Position numbers and translations under genes: made by a program. Of a DNA stretch of 64,000 nucleotides, positions 1-8,765 are shown piece after piece; position 1 is the stretch's first letter; every line of letters starts with the position of its first letter. This DNA is from Methylobacterium sp. J-077 (lineage in GTDB: Bacteria > Pseudomonadota > Alphaproteobacteria > Rhizobiales > Beijerinckiaceae): positions 124,001-188,000 of the forward strand of contig NZ_JAKSYJ010000093.1 in assembly GCF_022829365.1 (NCBI RefSeq), in the 5' to 3' direction. Below the pieces are notes generated by a model, which did no database searches, was not told the DNA's origin, and saw only the letters and a program-made list of their open reading frames with translations.

Positions 1-451
1 CGGCGGTGATCGAATCCCGCTCCGGCCCCACGACCCGCACCCGCACTCGCCCGTCGTCGATCAGGAGGTCCTGGCCTGGCACCACCGCGGCGAAGATCTC
101 CGGGTGGTGCAGCGGGATCGCCTGCTTGTCGCCCTCGGACCCGTCGAGCACGAAGCGAATGGTCTCGCCGGTCACGAGATCCTGGCGTCCGCCCTGCAGC
201 GTGCCGATGCGGATCTTCGGGCCCTGCAGATCCTGCAGGATGCCGATCGGCCGGCCGACTTCCTGTTCCAGGGCGCGGATCGCCGCGTGGACCTTGGCGT
301 GATCCTCCTGCACGCCATGGCTGAAATTGAGCCGGAAGGTGTCGACCCCGGCGAGGAACAGGGCGTGCAGCCGGTCGGGCGCGGAACTCGCGGGACCGAC
401 GGTGGCGACGATCTTGGCGTGGCGGTGACGGCGCATGCGGGTCTCTGCCAT
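1..451 (-). CDS. pyk: Pyruvate kinase, N-terminal part (cut by window edge)
   Basis: The reading frame begins at the ATG ending at 451 (MAETRMRRHRHAKIVATVG) and runs off the left edge without a stop. It converts phosphoenolpyruvate and ADP to pyruvate and ATP in the last step of glycolysis. Seen here are the first 150 residues: the KIVATVGPAS start typical of the family, the FRLNFSHG segment that carries a catalytic Arg and Asn, the DLQGPKIRIG strand, and the beginning of the B domain. The gene is intact as far as it can be seen. The short gap up to position 575 separates it from the next gene, which is also on the minus strand. Confidence 0.95.
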   Translation of the reverse strand, partial: MAETRMRRHRHAKIVATVGPASSAPDRLHALFLAGVDTFRLNFSHGVQEDHAKVHAAIRALEQEVGRPIGILQDLQGPKIRIGTLQGGRQDLVTGETIRFVLDGSEGDKQAIPLHHPEIFAAVVPGQDLLIDDGRVRVRVVGPERDSITA

Positions 452-575
452 GAGGGCGGCCTCCGGAAATCGGCCGGCCGATCGGGCCCGCCGACGGCAC
501 CCACATTGGTAACGATGCGCGCCGAGGCGAGCTTTTTTTGCGAGGCGCGCGCGATTCGCCGATCCGGCCCGCCGC

Positions 576-1073
576 CTACTTGGCCGTTTCCCTGGCGATG
601 CCGGCGAGACCCGCGTCGTAGACGCCGGTGATGTCCGCCAGCGCCTCGGCGTCGCTCATGCCCTCGGCGTCGAAGGTCGCGGTCCAGACCACCGTGGAGC
701 CCGCGCCGTTCGGGCGGACCGCCAGCGTCGCGTTGTAGGCGCGCACCGGCAGCGGCCCCTGGATAAAGCTGTAGCTGTAGCTCATGCCCGCCTCGTCGCG
801 GGCGGTCTCGACCTCGACGATGGTGCCGAGGCCGCCCTTCGCCACGACTCCCCGGACCTGCGCCCGGATGCCGTCGTCGTCGTCTTCGCGCGACAGGATG
901 CAGCGTTCGACCTGCGGGTGCCACAGCCCGATGGCGCAGAAATCGCCGATCAGCGCCCAGACCGCCGTGGGCGGCGCCGGGATGTCGCGGCTGCGGGTCA
1001 CTTCGAGGGCGCAAGCCGGACCGGCGGCCAGCAAGAGTGCGGCGCCGATCGCCGCGTGGGCGGGTCGCTTCAC
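576..1073 (-). CDS. Secreted SRPBCC-family protein
   Basis: A 165-residue protein with a GTG start; GGAGG lies about 7 bases upstream, and the residues before it are low-complexity read-through. Residues 1-23 form a signal peptide ending in an Ala-rich cleavage region (AGPACALEV). The rest is a START/Bet v1-like SRPBCC fold: PAPPTAVWALIGDF at the start of the domain, a conserved WHP segment, and a long C-terminal helix. The family binds hydrophobic ligands; the ligand here is unknown. It would act in the periplasm. The nearest upstream gene is divergent, so it is probably transcribed alone. Confidence 0.8.
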   Translation of the reverse strand: MKRPAHAAIGAALLLAAGPACALEVTRSRDIPAPPTAVWALIGDFCAIGLWHPQVERCILSREDDDDGIRAQVRGVVAKGGLGTIVEVETARDEAGMSYSYSFIQGPLPVRAYNATLAVRPNGAGSTVVWTATFDAEGMSDAEALADITGVYDAGLAGIARETAK

Positions 1074-1224
1074 GATGGGGCCTCCGCGGGATGTCGCTGG
1101 ATGCAAGTAGGGCGCGTCCCGGGCAAAACCCATCCGTGTCTCAAGGCCGCCTATGCCTGGAAACCGTCGGTCATGACCGGTAAAAGCCGCGTTGATCGGG
1201 CGAATTGCTCGACCGGATTCGGCA

Positions 1225-1250
1225 TTGCGAGCGCAGCGAAGCGACCCGGT
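1225..1250. repeat. Possible dispersed intergenic repeat fragment
   Basis: The stretch reads ATTGCGAGCGCAGCGAAGCG followed by ACCCGG. Motifs of this GCGAGCG..GCGAAGC form are, from memory, scattered in many copies between genes of rhizobial and Methylobacterium genomes. Only one copy is clear in this window, so the call rests on recall and needs a genome-wide count. Confidence 0.35.
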
Positions 1251-1302
1251 GCCGCGCGCTTCGACCGGAAAACGCATGATTGGCCTGAAGCCGGGGACGC
1301 CT

Positions 1303-2586
1303 ATGGACGACCGCATCATGTCGGCTTCCCCATCGCGGCAAGGCAGCCATACGGGGCTTTGCGCCCTCAGGCTCGGGATCGCAGCCCTGGTGCTGGCTCC
1401 GGCGCTTGCTGTCGCGGCGCCGGAGCCAGCGCCGACCCCGTCCTTCGAGACCTGCCGCACCGATCTGATCGCCTGGGCCGCGGCGCATGACGTGCCGCAG
1501 GCCGTCGCACTGGCGCAGCTCGGCGGCCTGGAGCCCGATCCAGAGGTGCTGGCCGCCACGCGGAACCAGGGCGAGTTCGTCCGGCCGATCTGGGACTATC
1601 TCGAGGCCAGCGTCACGCCGGCCCGGATCGAGGCCGGGCAGCGCAAGCTCGCCGAGTTGGCGACGCCGCTTGCGGCGATCGAGGCGAAATACGGCGTCGA
1701 CCGTTACACCCTCGTCGCGTTCTGGGGCGTGGAATCGAGCTACGGGACCGTCCTCGACAACCTCGCGGTGGTGAAGCCGGTCGTGCGCTCGCTCGCGACC
1801 CTCAGTTGCGGTGATCCCACCCGGGCCGCCTACTGGCGCGACGAGCTGACCGCCGCCCTTCAAATTCTCGCCCGCGGGGAAGCGCCGCTCGACCGGATGC
1901 CCAATGGCCTGACCGGCTCCTGGGCCGGCGCGATGGGCCACACCCAGTTTATGCCGACCGTCTACCAGCAGCACGCGGTCGATTTCGACGGCGACGGCAA
2001 GCGGGACATCTGGACCTCGGCCACGGACGCGCTTGCCTCAACGGCGAGCTACCTGCTTGCCCATAGCTGGCGAGCCGGCGAGGGCTGGGGTTACGAGGTG
2101 GTGTTGCCGGAGGGGTTCGACGCGGCGCTCGCCGACGAGACCACATCGCGCAGCCTTGCTGCCTGGCGGGACCTCGGCGTGAAACCCGCCCGGGACCGCG
2201 CGATCTCCGACGCGGCCGCGCAGGCGACTCTGATCCTGCCGACGGGGATCCGCGGCCCCGCCTTCCTGCTCCGGCCGAATTTTTCGGTGATCCTGCGCTA
2301 CAACACGGCGCTCGCCTACGCCCTGACCGTGGCGCATCTCTCGGACCGCCTGCGCGGCGATCCGGGGTTTTCCCGCGACTGGCCGCGGGGCGATCGACCC
2401 CTGAGCGGGGACGAGCGGCGTGACCTCCAGTCCCGGCTGACCGAGCGCGGCTACGCCATCGGCGTCGATGGAAAGATCGGTCCCAAGACCCGGGCGGCCC
2501 TGCGGGCCTACCAGGGCTCGGTCGGGCTGCCGGCGGACGGCTATGCCGACGCCGCCCTGCTGGAGCGGATCCGGGCGGCGCCGTGA
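1303..2586 (+). CDS. Lytic murein transglycosylase (MltB/SLT_3 type) with PG-binding domain
   Basis: A 427-residue periplasmic enzyme that cleaves peptidoglycan glycan strands to 1,6-anhydro products. I chose the ATG at 1303; 1276 and 1318 are alternatives, and the region just after it encodes a signal peptide (LRLGIAALVLAPALAVAA). The catalytic core contains YGVDRYTLVAFWGVESSYG, with the catalytic Glu at about residue 144, followed by the family's GSWAGAMGHTQFMPTVY and DGDGKRDIW segments. The last 60 residues are a peptidoglycan-binding type 1 domain (LQSRLTERGYAIGVDGKIG). Its stop codon is directly abutted by the stop of the convergent gene. Confidence 0.92.
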   Translation: MDDRIMSASPSRQGSHTGLCALRLGIAALVLAPALAVAAPEPAPTPSFETCRTDLIAWAAAHDVPQAVALAQLGGLEPDPEVLAATRNQGEFVRPIWDYLEASVTPARIEAGQRKLAELATPLAAIEAKYGVDRYTLVAFWGVESSYGTVLDNLAVVKPVVRSLATLSCGDPTRAAYWRDELTAALQILARGEAPLDRMPNGLTGSWAGAMGHTQFMPTVYQQHAVDFDGDGKRDIWTSATDALASTASYLLAHSWRAGEGWGYEVVLPEGFDAALADETTSRSLAAWRDLGVKPARDRAISDAAAQATLILPTGIRGPAFLLRPNFSVILRYNTALAYALTVAHLSDRLRGDPGFSRDWPRGDRPLSGDERRDLQSRLTERGYAIGVDGKIGPKTRAALRAYQGSVGLPADGYADAALLERIRAAP

Positions 2587-2589
2587 TCA
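2584..2589. other. Back-to-back stop codons of two convergent genes
   Basis: TGATCA carries the plus-strand TGA of the transglycosylase (2584-2586) and the minus-strand TGA of the aldolase (2587-2589) with no base between them. No hairpin separates the two genes, so transcripts from either side must run into the other gene or end by another mechanism. Confidence 0.85.
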
Positions 2590-3375
2590 GGCGAGGAAAG
2601 CCGGCTCGTCCCGGGCCAGCACGCGCTTGACGCTCTCCAGGTGCCGCCGCGCGCTCTCGGCGCGCCCCGCGGCCTCCTGGGCGGCGACGTGCTTCACGAT
2701 CTCCTCGGGCACGACCTTCAGGGTGCGCCCGGTGCTCATGGCGAGCACCTGCGCCTGGGCGGCGCGCTCCAGATAGTAGAGATCGTCCCAGGCCTCCGCG
2801 ATGGTCTCACCCAGCACCATCACGCCGTGGTTCTTCAGGAACACCACGTCGGCCTCGCCGGCGCTGCGGGCGATCCGCTCGCCCTCGCGGGAATCGAGTG
2901 CCAGCCCGTTGTAATCCTCGTCCACCGCGATGCGGCCGTAGAAGCGCAGGGCGGTCTGCCCAGCCCAGAGCAGCGGCTGGCCCTCCAGCATGGCGAGCGC
3001 CGTCGCGTAGGGCATGTGGGTGTGGAAGGCCGCCCGGGCGTTCGGCTTCAGCCGGTGCAACTCGGCATGGATGTGGAACGCGGTCGCCTCCGGCTGGCCG
3101 TCGCCCTCGACGACGTTGCCGTGGAAGTCGCACAGCAGCAGGCTCGAGGCGGTCACCTCCGCAAAGGCCAGCCCGTAGGGATTGACCAGGAACAGGTCGG
3201 GCCGCTCCGGCAGCACTGCCGAGAAGTGGTTGCAGATGCCCTCCTCAAGGCCGTTGCGCGCGGCCCAGCGCAGGCAGGCGGCCAGGTCGATGCGGGCGCG
3301 GCGGACGCTGTCCGCGTTCAGAGGCTCATTGCTGCGCACGGGCGGCATGCCCGAGGCTGTGACGGCGTGCGCCAT
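2587..3375 (-). CDS. Class II aldolase/adducin family protein
   Basis: A 262-residue protein starting at MAHAVTASGMPPV. The family uses a divalent metal to cleave or epimerise phosphorylated or free hydroxyacids and sugars. Visible landmarks are the GLEEGICNHFSAVLP segment near the start, the metal-binding AAFHTHMPYATALA segment, and FLKNHGVMVLG, which supplies the third metal ligand. The family includes fuculose-phosphate aldolase and many uncharacterised members; the substrate cannot be told from sequence. It lies about 100 bases downstream of pxpC on the same strand and may be read from the same transcript. Confidence 0.88.
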   Translation of the reverse strand: MAHAVTASGMPPVRSNEPLNADSVRRARIDLAACLRWAARNGLEEGICNHFSAVLPERPDLFLVNPYGLAFAEVTASSLLLCDFHGNVVEGDGQPEATAFHIHAELHRLKPNARAAFHTHMPYATALAMLEGQPLLWAGQTALRFYGRIAVDEDYNGLALDSREGERIARSAGEADVVFLKNHGVMVLGETIAEAWDDLYYLERAAQAQVLAMSTGRTLKVVPEEIVKHVAAQEAAGRAESARRHLESVKRVLARDEPAFLA

Positions 3376-3478
3376 GCGGGAAGGCTTTCTCTCGGATTGA
3401 ATCTCGTCCGCTGGAATCAAGCGGCGCGGTATCTTACGCGGTCGCGCGGCGTTGCGGACCACCCCAGCGTGCAGACGG

Positions 3479-4495
3479 TCAGGCGCCACCGTCGGTGACA
3501 CCGTCGACGAGGTTGAGCCCGAGCAGGAAATCAGACGCGAAATCCGTGCGCACCACGGGCTCGCGCAGCACCGGCTCGCGCAGGGCGTCGCGTTCCGCCC
3601 GGCGCGCGGCCACCGCCTCGGCCACGGTGACGCGGCGGAACGACAGCCGCGTCCCGCCCTGCACCTGGGCGAGGCGCCCGAGATCCGGCCCGATCACCGT
3701 GGCGATTTTCGGATAGCCGCCGGTGGATTGCCGGTCGGCCATCAGGATGATCGGCAGGCCGTTGCCGGGCACCTGGATCGCGCCCATCGCCACGCCGTCG
3801 GAGACGATGTCGTGGCCCTTGGCGTGGGTCAGCGGCGTGCCATCCAGGAAGCAAGCCATGCGGTCGCCGCGCGGCGAGACGGTCCAGGGGCCGGCCAGGA
3901 AGGCATCGATCTGGTCGGAGGCGAAATAATCGTCCTGCGGGCCGAGCACGATTCGGATTTTTTGGGGATCGCGATCGAGCCACGGCGCGAGGAGCCTGTG
4001 CGGCGAGACTTCGCCGGGCCGGGTCTCGGCGACCGGAAGGCGGTCGCCGGCCGCGAGCCCCCGCCCATGCAGGCCACCGAGGCCGGAGCGTGTGTGGGTC
4101 GCGGTCGATCCGAGCACCGGCGCCACGTCGATGCGCCCCTGCACGGCCAGGTAGCCCCAGGCACCGGATGCGCCGGCGCGGATAGTCAGTGTCCGACCGG
4201 GGTCCAGGGTCAGCGCCACCGCGTCGGGCAGGGCGGCCCCGTCGAGGGTGATCCGGAAGCTTCGGGAGACCATGGCGATCCCGAGCGGCCCGCCCTCGGC
4301 CGTGACCGTGAGGCCGCCGGTGGAGATCTCGATCGCGGTGGCGTCGAGGCGATTGCCCGCCGCTCGGTTAGCCGTGGCGTGCATCAGCGGATCCATCGGG
4401 CCCGCCGCGGTGATGCCGTAGCGCAGGTAGCCGTGCCGGCCGCCATCCTGCAGCGTGACGCCGGGCCCGGCGGATTCAATGACGAGGGCGGTCAT
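3479..4495 (-). CDS. pxpC: 5-oxoprolinase subunit C (biotin-dependent carboxyltransferase family)
   Basis: A 338-residue KipA/PxpC-family protein. With PxpA and PxpB it forms the bacterial ATP-dependent 5-oxoprolinase, which opens pyroglutamate to glutamate. The N-terminus ALVIESAGPGVTLQDGGRHG and the following YGITAAGPMDPLMHATAN are family signatures, and the length fits. Its ATG overlaps the stop of pxpB by four bases (ATGA), which indicates translational coupling. No frameshift is seen. Confidence 0.93.
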   Translation of the reverse strand: MTALVIESAGPGVTLQDGGRHGYLRYGITAAGPMDPLMHATANRAAGNRLDATAIEISTGGLTVTAEGGPLGIAMVSRSFRITLDGAALPDAVALTLDPGRTLTIRAGASGAWGYLAVQGRIDVAPVLGSTATHTRSGLGGLHGRGLAAGDRLPVAETRPGEVSPHRLLAPWLDRDPQKIRIVLGPQDDYFASDQIDAFLAGPWTVSPRGDRMACFLDGTPLTHAKGHDIVSDGVAMGAIQVPGNGLPIILMADRQSTGGYPKIATVIGPDLGRLAQVQGGTRLSFRRVTVAEAVAARRAERDALREPVLREPVVRTDFASDFLLGLNLVDGVTDGGA

Positions 4496-5235
4496 CGGAC
4501 GGCCTCTTCCCGGCGGGCCACGGGCTCGCCGGCCGCCTCCCGGGCCGTCAGGGCGTCGAAGGTCGCGACGTCCACCGGCTCGAACCGGATCAGGTCGCCG
4601 GCGCCGATGAAGAAACTCTGTTCGCGCTCCGGGGCGTAGAGCCGGGCCGGCGTGGCGCCAATCACGTACCAGCCGGTCGGCATCGGCACCGTCGCCACCG
4701 CGGCGAGGCCGCCGCCAATCACCACCGCGTTCTTCGGATGCGGCGGCCGTGGGCTCGCGCGCCGAGGCACCGCCAGGGTCTTGGGCAGGCCGCCGAGATA
4801 GGCGAAACCCGGTGCGAAGCCGTACATGTAGACTCGATAGATCGCCCCGGCATGGGTGGCCACGATCGTCGCGGCGGACAGGCCGGTGCGCTCGGCGACC
4901 TGGGCGATGTCCTCGCCGTGCGGGTCATCGTAGCAGCAGGGCAGGGTCCAGAGGTTCGGCGTGCCGGCCCGCGCCACGGCCCCGGCGACCAGCGTCCGGA
5001 CGTGTTGCGCCAGCGTCTCCCGATCGAGCATCAGCGGATCGTAGTGGAGCATCAGCGAGCGGTAAGTCGGCACCCGCTCGCGCAGGCCCTCGGGCGGGTC
5101 GACGCCGAGGGCGTCGTCGAGCGCCAGGACCCGATCGCTGATCGCGGGATCGACGGTGCTGCCGAACTCCACCACCAGGGCCGCCTCACCGGAATCCAGC
5201 AAGCGGGGTTCGCCCGCGCTCTCAACCCCGCTCAT
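4492..5235 (-). CDS. pxpB: 5-oxoprolinase subunit B (KipI family)
   Basis: A 247-residue KipI/PxpB protein. The C-terminal half carries the family core YMYGFAPGFAYLGGLP and the GWYVIGATP segment. With PxpA and PxpC it makes the 5-oxoprolinase complex in the cytoplasm. Both ends overlap the neighbouring pxp genes by four bases, so the three subunits are probably made in a fixed ratio. In Bacillus the homologue was first described as a kinase inhibitor, but the gene order here points to oxoproline metabolism. Confidence 0.93.
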   Translation of the reverse strand: MSGVESAGEPRLLDSGEAALVVEFGSTVDPAISDRVLALDDALGVDPPEGLRERVPTYRSLMLHYDPLMLDRETLAQHVRTLVAGAVARAGTPNLWTLPCCYDDPHGEDIAQVAERTGLSAATIVATHAGAIYRVYMYGFAPGFAYLGGLPKTLAVPRRASPRPPHPKNAVVIGGGLAAVATVPMPTGWYVIGATPARLYAPEREQSFFIGAGDLIRFEPVDVATFDALTAREAAGEPVARREEAVR

Positions 5236-5993
5236 GGCCGGAACGGCGCCAGCGTCACGCCAGCACCCTCAAGACGGGCGCGAACCGCCCGGGCCGTGGC
5301 GACCGCGTGCGCAGAATCCCCGTGGACGCAAATCGAGCGGATCGGGGTCGGCAGCGTCCTGCCCGACGCAGTGAGGATCGCCCCGCCCTCGACCATGCGC
5401 AGCACCCGGTCCGCGGCCACGTCGGCCTCGGTAATCAGCGCGTCCGGCCGGTCGCGCGGGATCAGCAGACCCGCCTCGGTATAGCCGCGGTCGGCGAAGA
5501 TTTCCTGGTGAACCTCCAGGCCGCAGGCCTCGCCGGCCGCGACCTGCGCCGTGAGCGCGATGGCGAGCAGCGCGAGGTCGCGGTCCACCGCCCGGACCGC
5601 CTTGGCGATGGCGTCGGCCACGGCCCGATCTTCGGCGGCGAGGTTGGCGAGTGCCCCGTGGGCCTTCACATAAGTGATTCGGTGGCCGGCGTAAGTGGCG
5701 AGCGCCTGCGCGGCGCCGACCTGATAGGCCACCAGCCGCTCGATCTCGGGCGGAGTGAACGGCATGCGGCGGCGCCCGAAGCCCCAGAGGTCGGGGAAGC
5801 CCGGATGGGCGCCGACCGCCACACCGCGTTCCTTCGCCAACGCGAAGGTGCTGGCCATGATCTCGGGATCGCCCGCATGCAGCCCGCAGGCGACATTGGC
5901 GGAGGTGACGATGCCGAGGATCGCGGCATCGTCACCGCAGGCATAGGCGCCGTAGCCCTCGCCGAGATCGGAGTTCAGGTCCACGCTGGCCAA
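5232..5993 (-). CDS. pxpA: 5-oxoprolinase subunit A (LamB/YcsF family)
   Basis: A 253-residue LamB/YcsF protein and first gene of the pxpABC operon. I place the start at TTG 5993, giving LASVDLNSDLGEGYGAYACG, because the family begins directly with the DLNSDLGEG motif and a purine-rich AGGAAGGGGA lies about 8 bases upstream. The alternative is GTG at 6038, adding 15 residues with no family support. Further conserved blocks are TSANVACGLHAGDP and GAHPGFPD, which carry putative metal ligands. No regulator sits next to the operon. Confidence 0.92.
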   Translation of the reverse strand: MASVDLNSDLGEGYGAYACGDDAAILGIVTSANVACGLHAGDPEIMASTFALAKERGVAVGAHPGFPDLWGFGRRRMPFTPPEIERLVAYQVGAAQALATYAGHRITYVKAHGALANLAAEDRAVADAIAKAVRAVDRDLALLAIALTAQVAAGEACGLEVHQEIFADRGYTEAGLLIPRDRPDALITEADVAADRVLRMVEGGAILTASGRTLPTPIRSICVHGDSAHAVATARAVRARLEGAGVTLAPFRP

Positions 5994-6203
5994 CGGACTC
6001 GTCCCCTTCCTGCTGCACAGTCGCCCTGCCGAGCCCACGGGGCGGCGCGCATCGCGACCGGATCTGCTCCTTCCACACCCGCGACGGTCAGAAGTCGAGA
6101 GCGCCGTCGCGACGGCGGGGTGGATGCCGGACCGGGAGCAAGGCCGATGCCGGATGGGTTTTCTTTCGGGAGATCAGAGGGGCGCCCGGGCGGCCGGCCG
6201 GTC

Positions 6204-6605
6204 TCAGCGCAGCAGGCCGGGATCCGGCTCGGCGATGAGCCGGCGGCCCAGCAGCGCCAGTGTCGCGCGCCGACCGAGCTTCATCACCGGATAGAGCAGG
6301 CGGGCGCGGGCCGGGTCGCGCAGCAGCCGCGCTAGAGTTCGGCCGACCGCGCCCCGATCCTCGCTGAGGGTCGAGAGCAGCACCAGGGCGTCCGCGCCAT
6401 AATACAGGCTCCGGCCATGGCGCGCGACCATGCCGTTATTCAGATCGTAGCCACGCCGATGCAGGTCCTCCACCAGGGGGCCGCCTGTGCGGGCATCGAC
6501 CAAAGCCACGGTGCCGACTGACCGGCGCAGGGCCATCAGGCGGACGTAGTTGCTGCAGAACGGGCATTCGCCGTCATAGACGACCGTTAGGGTGGCGTCG
6601 GTCAT
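6204..6605 (-). CDS. DCC-family thiol-disulfide oxidoreductase-like protein (DUF393)
   Basis: A 133-residue protein with the family signature YDGECPFCSNYV, in which Cys14 and Cys17 form a thioredoxin-like CPFC pair. DCC proteins are often encoded beside HTTM-like membrane proteins, as here. Its start overlaps the stop of the upstream membrane protein by four bases, so the two are translationally coupled and probably act together. The redox partner is unknown. The 210-base stretch between its stop and pxpA holds no recognisable gene. Confidence 0.88.
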   Translation of the reverse strand: MTDATLTVVYDGECPFCSNYVRLMALRRSVGTVALVDARTGGPLVEDLHRRGYDLNNGMVARHGRSLYYGADALVLLSTLSEDRGAVGRTLARLLRDPARARLLYPVMKLGRRATLALLGRRLIAEPDPGLLR

Positions 6606-8281
6606 GGCTTCAAGTCGATCCGATGCTCGGCTTCCGAGACCAGCCGCCGGACCGGCACACCGTCCTGCAGGCTCAGGCAGACGGATTCGCGCCGGTAGAT
6701 GTAGGCGACGACATCGCGCAAGGGCACGCCGTCGAAGCTCGCTCCGTGCTGGAGCGGGACGAAGAAGTGATGTGGGTAAAGCGCGTGGGGAAACGACCCC
6801 AGCGTGTCGGCAATCCGGCTGACCAGGCCGTGGTAGCCGCGGATATAGGCGTCGACCGCAGGGTTGATCTCGGTCTTGGCAAGCTCTTGACTGGTGCCGT
6901 CCCGGGCGGTCAGGACCGGCACGTCGCAGCTCAGCGAGGCGAGCACCTTGCGATAGACCTGGGTTCCACCGTTCGGGTTGTCGAGGGCGAAGGCGGTCTC
7001 GGCATCCGGCGAGCCGTAGGCCATGTGGGCGAAGGGATACGAGTAGAAGGTGAAGAAGTTGGTCGGCACGTAGTGCCGCCCGCCGTCCTTATCGACCGCC
7101 TGGACGTACATCTTGTTGTTGGCGGCGGTGTCGTACCAGCCGAGCCGCGCCTGGGTCATGAAGCTGTTGTCGGTCAGGATGAACAGCACCGAGAGGAGCC
7201 CGACCAACAGCGGCGGCCGCTGATAGTGGCGGCTGACCACCACGGCGCCGATCGCCAGGTTCAGCAGGATCCACGGGGCGAAATTGGCCCCCATCACGAT
7301 CACGATCGACAGGTGCATCGCGTCGAAGCCGAGCAGCAGGAGCAGGAGCCAGCGTCGCGGCATCAGGATGCCGAAGAGGGCCGCACCTTGCCCGAGCAGG
7401 ATGAGCGCGTTCGTCACCGGGCCGGCATGGCTCAGGATCGCGCGCATGCCCGCCACGAGCGAGGCCCAGCTCGCATAGAAGACGTGGTTGTTGTCGAGGC
7501 CGACGCTGAACAGCTTTCCGGGGTCGTTCGCCAGCAGCCAGGAGGTCGGTCCGGCATCGAGCGTCACCTTGGCCAGGAACGACGAGTAGTAGTTCCCGAG
7601 ATGGATGCTGATCGCCGCGGCGATCAGGACTTTCGCGAACAGCGCGCTCGCCGCCGCCATATCGCTCTTCGCGGAATCGCTCATGCCCGGCCGGGCGCTC
7701 AGGCGCCCCGTCAGCGCGATGACGGCGAGGCCGGCCAGAAGGCAGAAGCTGACCTCCGCGAGGGGCACCACGTCGATGATGTGCCCGTGCCAGAGCCCGG
7801 TCACCCGGACGACGGCGAGCTTGCTCCAGACCAAGTAGGCCGCCGCCACGGCCCCGAGCGACGGCCAGCGCAGGCACAGGATCCCGGACGCCACGGCGGC
7901 GATCCAGAGGACCACGATGGCCCAAAGCGTCGTCGTCGCCTTGAAGCCCTGCTCGATCATCGGGAAGAGCGGGTAGTGGACGAGCGCATAGGCTCCCGAG
8001 ATCACGCCGATCAGCTGCAGCAGCCGGATGGCGGCTCGGTCGGAGGCGGCATAGGTCCGGCGCACCATCGCGGCGGACAGCAGCAGCGGCAGCACGATGA
8101 TGTAGAAGTTGTTCTGCTCGTCGATGACCCGGGACAGCTTGATCACCGTCAGCAGCGCGATGGTCTGCGCCAGCACGATGAGATACGGCCGCGCAACCGC
8201 CAAGGAGACCGGTCCGGCCGACCGGGATTCCTGGAGCGAGAGCGTTCCGTTCTGAGCTGAACCCAAAAGCGATCGGATCAT
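6602..8281 (-). CDS. Polytopic membrane protein paired with a DCC protein
   Basis: A 559-residue protein starting at MIRSLLGSAQNG, with AGAGGGA just upstream. Roughly the first 420 residues contain about ten hydrophobic segments. The last 130 residues are hydrophilic and contain conserved-looking aromatic and Cys positions (SLSCDVPVL, HALYPHHFFVP). It resembles the HTTM/vitamin-K-dependent-carboxylase-like membrane proteins that occur beside DCC proteins, but I cannot see a decisive motif and leave the function open. It is the first gene of a two-gene operon and diverges from the methyltransferase. Confidence 0.75.
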   Translation of the reverse strand: MIRSLLGSAQNGTLSLQESRSAGPVSLAVARPYLIVLAQTIALLTVIKLSRVIDEQNNFYIIVLPLLLSAAMVRRTYAASDRAAIRLLQLIGVISGAYALVHYPLFPMIEQGFKATTTLWAIVVLWIAAVASGILCLRWPSLGAVAAAYLVWSKLAVVRVTGLWHGHIIDVVPLAEVSFCLLAGLAVIALTGRLSARPGMSDSAKSDMAAASALFAKVLIAAAISIHLGNYYSSFLAKVTLDAGPTSWLLANDPGKLFSVGLDNNHVFYASWASLVAGMRAILSHAGPVTNALILLGQGAALFGILMPRRWLLLLLLGFDAMHLSIVIVMGANFAPWILLNLAIGAVVVSRHYQRPPLLVGLLSVLFILTDNSFMTQARLGWYDTAANNKMYVQAVDKDGGRHYVPTNFFTFYSYPFAHMAYGSPDAETAFALDNPNGGTQVYRKVLASLSCDVPVLTARDGTSQELAKTEINPAVDAYIRGYHGLVSRIADTLGSFPHALYPHHFFVPLQHGASFDGVPLRDVVAYIYRRESVCLSLQDGVPVRRLVSEAEHRIDLKP

Positions 8282-8765
8282 CGTCCCTCTTCGCTGCCCG
8301 GGTGATCGCGGCGGACGCTGCGGCGGCTGGACGGTCGGAGCGGCCTCGACCCGTCCGCCTGTCGGAAGCCAGATTGGCACGGTTGACGGCCGGGTCGCGG
8401 GCAAAGTCGGAGGAGGCCGGATACGCCTTTCGGTTGTGGCGGCTTCTTCGCGCCGATATCCGCGCCCCGGCAAACCCGGGCTCGAACCGGATCGCTCTCG
8501 GCCGCTGTACGGGTGTCTCGGAATACCTCGTCAGTCTCGACGCGCTCATCCGAATGGATAGCCTGCGCGGCCGAGGCGAGTCCTGCGAGATTGGCTCGGC
8601 ACGCTCTCGCGGTCGGTGACGGACCAGGCGCGTCCGGATTGCGCGATCACGCTTGCGATCCGCTGAACAGGACGACGGCGGTTTCGGACGATCGAAAACG
8701 ATCGCTCCGGTTTCGAGAGCACCAGACCTTTGGAACCCCGAGATTTCCAGGCAGGAGGATACGGA
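8282..8765. other. Divergent intergenic region
   Basis: A 484-base stretch between the divergent membrane-protein and methyltransferase genes. I see no coding frame with family signals. It contains CGATCG-AAAA-CGATCG at 8689-8704, an inverted repeat that could bind a regulator, and the AGGAGGAT ribosome binding site of the methyltransferase at 8753-8760. The promoters of both genes should lie here. Confidence 0.6.
8689..8704. promoter_or_regulatory. Inverted repeat CGATCG-N4-CGATCG upstream of methyltransferase
   Basis: Two CGATCG hexamers, each itself a palindrome, are separated by AAAA, giving a perfect dyad 62 bases before the methyltransferase start. It may be an operator or chance in GC-rich DNA; no regulator gene is adjacent. 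Confidence 0.3.

Noticed and set aside
3452..4639. 395-codon plus-strand frame
   Set aside because: It is antisense to pxpC and pxpB, which have clear family motifs; its translation is low-complexity.
6623..8260. 545-codon plus-strand frame
   Set aside because: It is the antisense shadow of the membrane protein gene; its composition is charged and repetitive with no motifs.
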